Below are positions 19,560-27,031 of a DNA stretch of 64,000 nucleotides, piece by piece. The stretch is from JAJFUI01 sp963754135. Its GTDB lineage: Bacteria; Planctomycetota; Planctomycetia; Pirellulales; Thermoguttaceae. The notes below the pieces were generated by a model. The model had not been told where the DNA came from, made no database searches, and worked only from the letters and a program-made list of their open reading frames with translations. The position numbers were made by a program, and so were the translations under genes. Within the stretch, counting starts at the first letter, position 1. Each line of letters opens with the position of its first letter. The stretch is from assembly GCA_963754135.1 (NCBI GenBank), contig CAVWEY010000002.1:744001-808000 (forward strand), written 5' to 3'.

Positions 19560-20355
19560 GCGGCCCGCCGATCGACATTGACCGTGTGGTGCGCGAGGTG
19601 CTGGCGGAGCTTGGCGCTGGGCCGGCAATCGTCGCTGAGCAGAAGTGGTGAAGGCCCCGCGAACTGCGGTCGCGGGGCGGAGGCGCTCGATGCCTCCGCG
19701 GGACCGCAGTCCCGGGGCGTTGGAGATGTCGCTGAAAGCAATCCCTCCAGCACAAGCGATCAACATCCCACGGCGAGTTGGTCGTCTCCGCCCGCGTGGT
19801 CACGATGGACGAACTCGTCGGCCGGCTGGGGCTCGGTGCGGCGGGTGGTGGTGCGGCGGGGGGCGTTGGTCACGCCGGCCGTGCGCGACGAGTTGCTCCG
19901 CCGCGGCATCGCCCTGGAATACGCCGACCCGGCCGACAATCATCCGGCGGCAATCCGGCTGGTCGTCGCCACCGTCGGCGACGGACTTCGATCCGGCGGC
20001 GCTGGTGGCCGGGCTGGGCCGCGAGGGTTTCCGGGTCGAGGGGTTCAACACGGATTGCCTGATTGCGGCGACCGATCAGTTGGCGCAGGAGTTGTCCCAG
20101 CCCGACACGCTCGGCGTGTTGCTGAGCCGTCACGTGGCGGCCGGCCTGTGTTTGGCGAACCGGCTCCGCGGCATCCGGGCCATCGGCGGCGGCGACGCCC
20201 CTTCGGTCGCTGCGGCGGCGGCGGCCGTCGGCGCGAACCTGCTGGTGGCCGATCCGCAGGCAGGGAGTTTTTTTCAGTTGAAGCAGATCGTTACGGAGTT
20301 CGCACGCGGCGGGGTCCGCCCCTGCCCCGACGTCTTCGGCGAGAAACTGGGCTAG
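19556..20355 (+). CDS. RpiB/LacA-like protein with encapsulation peptide (broken by palindrome)
   Basis: The N-terminus MSGPPIDIDRVVREVLAELG looks like a third encapsulation peptide. A palindrome (19655-19718) follows and the first frame stops at 19651. The body resumes as ELVVSARVVTMDELVGRLG, then RRVVVRRGALVTPAVRDELL, with frame changes near 19830 and 19985, then continuous to 20355. The C-terminal half (GVLLSRHVAAGLCLANRLRG, then GANLLVADPQAGSFF) recalls the RpiB/LacA sugar-phosphate isomerase layout; the usual catalytic cysteine is not obvious. The likely role is a cargo protein of the sugar-degrading compartment. The family call is tentative. Confidence 0.55.
19655..19718. repeat. palindromic repeat (ccgcgaactgcggtcgcgg family)
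   Basis: Inverted arms CCCCGCGAACTGCGGTCGCG and its imperfect complement. It falls between the encapsulation peptide and the body of the RpiB-like gene, the same kind of position as the 81-bp element in the aldehyde dehydrogenase. Confidence 0.88.
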
Positions 20356-20365
20356 GAACATTGCC

Positions 20366-20704
20366 ATGCGGATCGGCGACGTGATTGGAACCGTGACGCT
20401 CAACCGTGGCACCCGAGCCTGACGGGCGCCAGCTTCAAGCTGGTCGCGCCGCTGGGTTGGGACGACCTGGCCGAACGGTAGTCCGCACACTCCGTGTGCG
20501 GACATCCGTGGCGGCACACGGAGTGTGCCGCCTACAGTGCGTCTGGAGGAGATCGTGGTCTTCGACGAGTTGGGGGCGGGCGGCGGCAGCCGCGTCGCCA
20601 TCAGCGAGGGCCGCGAGGCCGCCATGCCCTTTCACCCGGAAATCAAACCGGTCGACGCCTACAACGCGGCGATCCTCGATCACTTGGATTACGACTCATG
20701 GTGA
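20366..20704 (+). CDS. BMC-P vertex protein 3 (interrupted by palindrome)
   Basis: N-terminus MRIGDVIGTVTLNR, then one missing base, then HPSLTGASFKLVAPLGWDDL. After AER a 58-bp palindrome begins with TAG (20479-20481), in frame with the corrected reading. After the palindrome the EutN fold resumes as LEEIVVFDELGAGGGSRVAI and ends HPEIKPVDAYNAAILDHLDY, overlapping the aldolase start. Taken literally, the gene is split by the insertion. PVM loci usually have three BMC-P genes, so this would be the third. Confidence 0.75.
20479..20536. repeat. 58-bp palindromic element with in-frame stop, in BMC-P 3
   Basis: TAGTCCGCACACTCCGTGTG and the complementary arm ending GCCGCCTACA. 58 bp is not a multiple of three. 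Related elements: 36968-37019 (hisF), 56519-56571 (before fecR) and 60083-60112. Confidence 0.9.
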
Positions 20705-21576
20705 ACATTCAGAAGATCAAGCAGGAAATCTGCGACATCGGCGAACGCCTGTACAAGAAGGGCTTCGCCGCGGCCAACGACGGGAACATCAGCTACCGGG
20801 CCGGCGAGAACCAGGTCGTCTGCACCCCCACGATGATCTCCAAAGGCTTTATGAAGCCGGACGATTTGTGTCTGGTGGACATGGAAGGGAACCAACTGAG
20901 CGGCCGGAAGAAGATCACCAGCGAGATCAAGCTGCACCTGGCGATCATGAAGGAGCGGCCGGAGATCAAGGCGGTGGTCCACTGCCACCCGCCCCATGCT
21001 ACCGCCTTCGGCATCGCGCGGGAGCCGGTGCCGATGTGCGTTCTGCCGGAGGTGGAGATCTTCCTGGGCGACGTGCCGATCGCCAAGTACGAGACCCCCG
21101 GCAGCCAGGAGTTCGCCGACACGATCCTGCCGTTCGTCCACAAGTCGAACGTCATCATCCTGGCCAATCACGGCACGGTGAGCTTCGGCGAGACGGTGGA
21201 GCGGGCGTATTGGTGGACGGAGATTCTCGACGCCTATTGCCGGATGTTGATGTTGGCCCGCGGCCTGGGCTCGGTCAACTATTTCAGCGAGCCGCAGGCC
21301 CGCGCGCTGTTGGACCTGAAGCAGAAATGGGGGTTCACCGATCCGCGGTTGGAGGCCAAGAACTGCGACATCTGCGCCAACGACAGCTTCCGCGAGAGTT
21401 GGAAGGAGGCGGGCGTGGCCCCCAAGGCGTTTCAGCCGCCCAGCTTCTGCGGCACGCAATCCGCCGCCCCCGCCGGCGGCAACGGCGCCGCCGCGGCAGT
21501 CGGATCGCCCGACCAGGAGGCCCTGATCCAGGCCATCACCGACCGGGTGATGGCGACGCTCGGCGGACGGTCGTAA
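20698..21576 (+). CDS. class II aldolase (fuculose/rhamnulose-phosphate type) with C-terminal encapsulation peptide
   Basis: Cleaves a ketose-1-phosphate such as fuculose- or rhamnulose-1-phosphate to DHAP and lactaldehyde. The aldolase/adducin fold (residues about 1-210) has the zinc histidines in VVHCHPPHATAFGIA and in LANHGTVSFGE, and NDGNISYRAGE at the substrate loop. A cysteine pair follows in NCDICANDSFRES. A Gly/Ala/Pro linker then leads to DQEALIQAITDRVMATLGG, an amphipathic helix that looks like a C-terminal encapsulation peptide. Intact frame; the last gene of the BMC operon. The exact sugar is inferred from the known PVM compartment type. Confidence 0.9.
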   Translation: MVNIQKIKQEICDIGERLYKKGFAAANDGNISYRAGENQVVCTPTMISKGFMKPDDLCLVDMEGNQLSGRKKITSEIKLHLAIMKERPEIKAVVHCHPPHATAFGIAREPVPMCVLPEVEIFLGDVPIAKYETPGSQEFADTILPFVHKSNVIILANHGTVSFGETVERAYWWTEILDAYCRMLMLARGLGSVNYFSEPQARALLDLKQKWGFTDPRLEAKNCDICANDSFRESWKEAGVAPKAFQPPSFCGTQSAAPAGGNGAAAAVGSPDQEALIQAITDRVMATLGGRS

Positions 21577-21747
21577 CGCGCCTTATCCGGGCACTCTTCC
21601 GTTGTGCGGATCGCTGCGCACAACCTCCGTCATACCGGCGGAAGCCGTACCGACGTAGTGCTTCGCCACAACTGGCGACTTGCGGTTAGGTTCTAAGTCG
21701 TGGTACTATAATAACTTACAACTGCACGAGTGATTAAGATCAGACAG

Positions 21748-21775
21748 TTGACTTTAGCCGGCGAAGGGCTAGAAT
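21748..21775 (+). promoter_or_regulatory. candidate sigma-70-type promoter for the AAA/DUF4143 gene
   Basis: TTGACT and TAGAAT are separated by 16 bp, about 35 bp upstream of the start codon at 21811, in an AT-richer intergenic stretch (21577-21810) that otherwise holds nothing recognisable. Confidence 0.4.
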
Positions 21776-21810
21776 CAATTCGTTGACCTTAATGCATTAC
21801 GGGACGGCTG

Positions 21811-23335
21811 ATGCGAGAAGTACCCAGGCAAGAACTGATCGGACGAATCCGGGTGGAAAACCCGTGGTGGGAATCGAAGGCCATCGACCCAGAAGTGCGG
21901 AAGATGCGGCCGAGGGCCTATCTTCGCCTCTTCTTGAAGTTGGCGGAGATGGCCGAACCACGTCGTGCTTTGCTGCTAATGGGACCACGTCGTGTTGGCA
22001 AGACTTGGCTGATATACCACGCCATCCAATCGTTGATCGATCGCGGCAGAAATCCCAGGCACATCTGCTACATCAATATCCAGACCCCGCTGTACAACGG
22101 CCTGTCATTAGAGGAAATCGTATCGCTCATCTGCGAAGCAAGTGGCGCAGCTCCACAGGAAGGGCTTTTCATTTACTTTGACGAGATACAGTATCTGCGC
22201 GATTGGGAAATCCACCTGAAGACGTTGGTGGACACCTATCGCTCCGTGAAATTTGTGGCGTCTGGCTCTGCCGCGGCAGCACTCAAGCTGAAGAGCACTG
22301 AATCGGGGGCAGGCCGATTTACCGACTTCTTGCTGCCTCCCTTGACGTTCTACGAGTATCTCGACCTTCAAGACAGGGCTAACCTGGTCAAGATTACTGA
22401 GCCCCAAGAGAACGAGGCTATGCCCACGTTCCAGCCCGTCGATATTGATGAACTCAACAAGAACTTCGTAGACTACCTCAATTTTGGGGGCTATCCCGAA
22501 GTCGTGTTCTCTCCAACCATCCGTTCAGGATCCTGGGCGGTTCGTCCGCGGCGATATAATCGACAAGGTGTTGATGAAGGATCTGCCCAGTTTGTACGGA
22601 ATTCAGGACGTTCAGGAATTGAACTCGCTGTTCCAGAGCCTTACATACAACACCGGCGGAGAAGTGTCGCTTGAGGACCTTTCCCAAAAATCGGGCGTCG
22701 CCAAGAACACAATCAAGAGATACATCGAATATCTGGAATCCGCATTCCTGATCAAGATCATCCATCGCGTAGATCGATCGGCGAAGCGATTTCAGCGTGC
22801 CACGCGGTTCAAAGTCTACGTCACCAACCCAAGTCTATACTGCGCGCTTTTCTCTCCCGTTGGGGCTGACGATAATGCAGTCGGCGGTCTCGTGGAGACG
22901 GCGGTGTTTGCGCAGTGGTTTCATTCTCCCAACATCCGACTGTATTACGCGAGATGGAAGGATGGCGAAGTCAATATCGTACATCTCGACAACGACTTCG
23001 ATCCCCTTTGGGCTGTCGAAGTGAAATGGAGCGATAACCAGCCAAAGAATCCAGGGGACATTATCGGGTTGCTCCGATTCTGCGATGAGCATGAGAACTG
23101 CGAGGCGTGCGTTACTACTCGTACTGTTGAAGAGCATAAGCTGTTTGGGAAGCACGCAGTTGAACTGATTCCGGCGAGTCTGTACTGCTTCATACTCGGG
23201 TACAACATCATCTCTGCTGAAGAAGAGCGACGGGGCGCGAAGGCCCTCGATTGCCGGCCGAGTGACGCACGCGACGGTCCCCTTCCTTTCCCTTGGCGAC
23301 TCCCACAACGCAAGCGGCGCCGGCAGGATTGCTGA
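21811..23335 (+). CDS. AAA_14/DUF4143 ATP-binding protein (one frameshift)
   Basis: The N-terminal ATPase domain has Walker A MGPRRVGKTWLIY (about residue 58) and Walker B LFIYFDEIQYLRDWEIH. The frame changes near 22530. The second half has a winged-helix segment (LEDLSQKSGVAKNTIKRYIE), then the DUF4143 nuclease-like part (GGLVETAVFAQWF, DPLWAVEVKWSDN). Such proteins are widespread and often mobile; their role is not settled. Base composition is visibly lower in GC than the BMC genes beside it, consistent with acquisition. The final 30 residues (basic, Arg-rich) may be a run-on. Confidence 0.78.
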
Positions 23336-23417
23336 CCGATAGAAACAAGGCCACGAGCTGCAACCCGTGGGCTTCAATGTTCCACATGCATGTGCGCGTG
23401 AGGCGGAATCGAACGGC

Positions 23418-24791
23418 TCACTTGCCTCGACGGCGTCGCCGCGGCGGGGGCGTTCCTCCCGTGCCGCCCGGCACGTCCAGCGTATAGCCGGCGCGGTAGG
23501 TCGGTTTGATGATCGGCTCCAGGCCGGCGACGTTGGTGGACCGCATGTTCTTGGCGTCCCACTCGACGCGCTGGCCCTTGCCCTTGTCGGCCACCCAGAC
23601 CGCCAGGTTGCCGAGCAGCATCGTCTCGGTCAGACCGGCCGAGTAGCCGGCGAAGTTGGACATGGCGGCCGGGCCGCCCCGGATGGCGCGGACCCACTCC
23701 TCGAAATGGCCGGGCGATTCCACGTACTTCACTTCCGGCATCGTCGCCCCGCCCAACAAATAGAAGTCCGCGCCGTAGTCGTTCGGGGAGTAGAGCTTGC
23801 CTTTTTCGCCGATCATCAGGGAGCCGCTTGCGCACATCGGCTTCCCCTCGAGCAGCTTCTTGTCGATCGACTTGCCGCCGTCGTACCAGAAGAGCTTCAA
23901 GGCGGGGCGGCCGCCGAGGGCGGGGAACTCGAAGGTGATCAACGACCACTTCGGATAGCTGTCGCGGTTGTGGCCGGAGGTCTCGGCCTGGACGGCGATC
24001 GGATCGCGGAGGTCCAGACCCATGTAGGCCATGTTGGCGGTGTGGCAGGCCATGTCGCCCAGGGCGCCGGTGCCGAAATCCCACCAGCCCCGCCAGGCGA
24101 ACGGATGATAGCCGTTGGCATAGGGCCGCGCGGGGGCCGGGCCGAGCCAAAGGTCCCATTTCACGTGCGGGGGGCAGGGCTTGGGCGCCGGCCGCGGGCC
24201 GCCTTGCGGCCAGATCGGCCGGTTCGTCCAGACGTGGACTTCTTTCACGGCCCCGATCGCGCCGGCCCGCAGCGCCGCGGCCGCCTTGCGAGCCCCTGCC
24301 ATCGCGGTCCCCTGGTTGCCCATCTGCGTGGCGACGTTCATCTCCTTGGCCACTCGGGCCATCAGCCGCGCCTCGTAAATCGAGTGCGTCAGCGGCTTCT
24401 GGCAGAAGCAGTGCTTGCCCATCCGCATCGCCATCAGCGCGGCCGGGGCGTGGCAGTGGTCGGCCGTGCTGACGGTCACCGCGTCGATACTCTTGCCCAT
24501 CTCGTCGAGCATCTTGCGGAAGTCGGTGTAACGCTTGGCCTTGGGGAAGCGTTGCTGGCCGGCGCTGTTCAGGGTGTTCTCGTCGATGTCGCAGATCGCC
24601 ACCAGGTCACCGGCCTTGGCCGCATCGCCCGAATCGCTGCTGCCCTTTCCGCCCACGCCGACGCTGGCGAAAGCGATCCGCTCATTGGGCGACTTGCCCG
24701 GCTCCGCCCGGACGCCGCCGGCAACCCAAAAGCCGACGCCGCTGATGGCGGTGGTTTGGAGAAATCGACGACGGTTCGTACGATGTGACAT
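23418..24791 (-). CDS. Tat-exported Gfo/Idh/MocA oxidoreductase
   Basis: A 457-residue NAD(P)-dependent oxidoreductase. The start at 24791 gives MSHRTNRRRFLQTTAISGVG, a twin-arginine signal. The Rossmann part has IAFASVGVGGKGSSDSGD and the family motif HCFCQKPLTHSIYEARLMA. The C-terminal alpha/beta domain includes YHPFAWRGWWDFGTGALGD, typical of the large planctomycete branch. It ends in a basic tail (PPPRRRRRGK). Substrate unknown, probably a sugar or polyol derivative. It stands alone. Confidence 0.88.
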   Translation of the reverse strand: MSHRTNRRRFLQTTAISGVGFWVAGGVRAEPGKSPNERIAFASVGVGGKGSSDSGDAAKAGDLVAICDIDENTLNSAGQQRFPKAKRYTDFRKMLDEMGKSIDAVTVSTADHCHAPAALMAMRMGKHCFCQKPLTHSIYEARLMARVAKEMNVATQMGNQGTAMAGARKAAAALRAGAIGAVKEVHVWTNRPIWPQGGPRPAPKPCPPHVKWDLWLGPAPARPYANGYHPFAWRGWWDFGTGALGDMACHTANMAYMGLDLRDPIAVQAETSGHNRDSYPKWSLITFEFPALGGRPALKLFWYDGGKSIDKKLLEGKPMCASGSLMIGEKGKLYSPNDYGADFYLLGGATMPEVKYVESPGHFEEWVRAIRGGPAAMSNFAGYSAGLTETMLLGNLAVWVADKGKGQRVEWDAKNMRSTNVAGLEPIIKPTYRAGYTLDVPGGTGGTPPPRRRRRGK

Positions 24792-25073
24792 GAGGCTTGT
24801 ACTCCTGATTGCTGGAAGAATGGTGATGGTGGGAGGCACCGGCGCTGGGGGCGGCACGTTGGGTAGGGCAGGTTGCGCTGGGCGGCCAACGCCGCCCTCC
24901 GCCGTCCTTTAGGGTAACGGACTCCCTGGCCGCCTGCAAGCGCCGCGCACCGCGGGAGCGCCGCCATCATGGGTGTTATCGCACCCCTCAAATGTTTCAG
25001 GATTTGCACGCCCCGCGGCCTTCCGCTAACATATAAGTCCGCTGTAACCCAGTGCGATGGGAGAATCCGCACC

Positions 25074-26332
25074 ATGATGAGACATTCGATTGCCCTGCTG
25101 ATGGCCTCGGCGCTCCTTCCTCCGGCCAATGCCGCCTGCGGAAACACTGCGGACGCCGCCGCCGCGGTCAAGCGGGTTGAGGCCCTCGGGGGCAAGGTCC
25201 GGTATGACGCCCAGAAACGCCCCGTCGGCGTGGACCTGTTGGAATGTCAGGCCACCGACGCCGACGTGAAGTTGCTGGCGGCGCTCGAAGGATCTGCGGG
25301 AGCTGGCGCTCTGGGCGCCGAGATTCACGACGCCGGCGTGGCGCAGATCGTCGCCTTCCCCAAGCTGACCGACCTGGTGCTGGAGAACACCGAAGTGAGC
25401 GACGCCGGTCTGAAGGTTCTCAGGCGGCTCCCCCAACTGAAATCCCTCAACCTCCGCCGCAGTACCTACGTGACCGACGCCGGCTTGGCCCCGCTCAAGG
25501 ACCTGCCCAATCTCCAATCCCTGTCCTTGCTCTACAACAACATTACCGACGCCGGGCTGGCCGAGTTGAAGGGCCTCAGCCGACTCAAGCAATTGGACCT
25601 CCGCGGCTGCATGCAGATTGACGACGACGGCCTGGCCCAGCTCGCGGGGCTGCGGAATCTGCGGAGCCTCAAGCTCCGCAATACGTTGAGCGACGCGGGA
25701 CTGGCCCATTTCGGCGGCCTGCGTCAGTTGACCACGCTCTCCATCGAAGACGCGCAAATCACCGACGCGGGCCTGGAGGTTTTGCAGAAGCTCTCCCAAC
25801 TGGAGGACCTCAGCCTCTTCCGCTGCTATAACCTCAGCGACGGCTGCTTCCAGTACATGGAGGGGCTCAGCCGCTTGAAGCAGCTCTCGCTCCGCGACAC
25901 GCCGTCGTCACGGGCTCGGGGCTCGCCCAGATCACCGCCGCCAAGGGGCTGAAGAAACTCGATCTCAGCGAGACCCAGGCCGACGACGACGCCATGCGGC
26001 ACGTCGCCGCGCTGCGGGGCCTGCAATGGCTGGGCCTCTGGCACACCCGCGTGACCGACGCCGGCTTGCGGCATCTGACCGCGCTTGAGGGACTGAAGTA
26101 TCTGAACCTGACCGACACCAACGTCACCGACGCCGGCCTGAAGGAACTCGGCAGAATTACCGGCCTGGAAACCTTGAACCTCGATCTGACCAAGATCACC
26201 GATGCCGGGCTGGAGGAACTGCGGAACTTGAAGGGCCTCAAGTCGCTCAGCCTGGCGCAGACCAAGGTTGGCCCGGAGGCGGTCGGGCGGTTGCAACAAG
26301 CCCTGCCGAAGTGCAAGGTGAAGCGAATGTAG
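25074..26332 (+). CDS. secreted leucine-rich-repeat protein (one frameshift)
   Basis: Signal peptide (MMRHSIALLMASALLPPANA) followed by about 13 leucine-rich repeats of 24-25 residues with the consensus TDAGLxxLxxLxxLxxLxL, for example ITDAGLAELKGLSRLKQLDL. The frame changes near 25910, inside one repeat, and the last five repeats continue from about 25925 (RHVAALRGLQWLGLWHTRVT). LRR proteins of this cysteine-containing type are common in planctomycetes and probably mediate binding. Partner unknown. Confidence 0.85.
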
Positions 26333-26340
26333 TCCGCCAT

Positions 26341-26395
26341 GTAGAAGCGGCATCTTGCCGCTTCAATTCGGGAAGCGGCAAGATGCCGCTTCTAC
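26341..26395. repeat. palindromic repeat (gaagcggcatcttgccgctt family)
   Basis: Arms GTAGAAGCGGCATCTTGCCG and its reverse complement, between the convergent LRR and sigma-factor genes. The position fits a bidirectional terminator. Confidence 0.9.
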
Positions 26396-26404
26396 GTGTG
26401 CCGG

Positions 26405-27022
26405 CTACGACGGTTCCGCTTCCAACGCCTCCTGCAACTTCCGTATCGCCCGCATCCAGAGCATCTGCACCGCGGGCCGTGAACGCTCCATCCGCTCGGC
26501 AACTTTATTGAACGACAACCGCTGGAGATTCCGGAGCAGGATCACCTCCTGGTAGTCCGCCGGGAGCGTGCTCAAGGCCGCGGTCACGCGCAGCTCCGTG
26601 TCGAGCCGGAGGAACTCCTGACTGGGTGTGGGCGTATCCGCGGCCGGCTCCGGGGCGCCGCGGGCGAGGCTGTCGTCCGGGTCGCGGAAAGGGATTTCGC
26701 GGCCGGCCGCCCGCTTCGCCGTGCCCCGGTAGCGCCGCACGAAGTCGGCCGCGTTGTGGCTCAGTATCTTCCGCAGCCAGGCCAGCCACTCCTGCTCGCT
26801 GTGGCCCTGGAACCGCTCGAAGTCGCGGTACGCTTCGAGCATCGTTTCCTGCACCAGGTCTGAGGCGTCGACCTTCCGCCGCAGCCAGGTCTCGACCTGC
26901 GAGCGGGCCACAAAGCCCAGATACGACCGGCACAGCCCGAACAGCCGCTCCCGGCACTCGGCGTCGCCCTGCCGGGCGCCTTCGATCAGTCCCGAATAGC
27001 GGACGGAGTCGCGCTCAACCAT
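26405..27022 (-). CDS. ECF-type RNA polymerase sigma factor
   Basis: A 205-residue sigma-70 family protein. Region 2 includes VDASDLVQETMLEAYRDFER and WLAWLRKILSHNAADFVRRY. Region 4 has LPADYQEVILLRNLQRLSFN, then a recognition helix RSRPAVQMLWMRAIRKL. No FecR or other anti-sigma gene is adjacent, so its control is unclear. It ends near the convergent LRR gene and lies 9 bp downstream of mnmG's stop on the same strand. Confidence 0.9.
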   Translation of the reverse strand: MVERDSVRYSGLIEGARQGDAECRERLFGLCRSYLGFVARSQVETWLRRKVDASDLVQETMLEAYRDFERFQGHSEQEWLAWLRKILSHNAADFVRRYRGTAKRAAGREIPFRDPDDSLARGAPEPAADTPTPSQEFLRLDTELRVTAALSTLPADYQEVILLRNLQRLSFNKVAERMERSRPAVQMLWMRAIRKLQEALEAEPS

Positions 27023-27031
27023 GCTTGTAGT

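Noticed and set aside
19297..20704. Programmed ribosomal frameshifting in the BMC-P and RpiB-like genes
   Set aside because: No consistent slippery heptamer is seen, and similar breaks occur throughout unrelated genes, pointing to sequencing indels.
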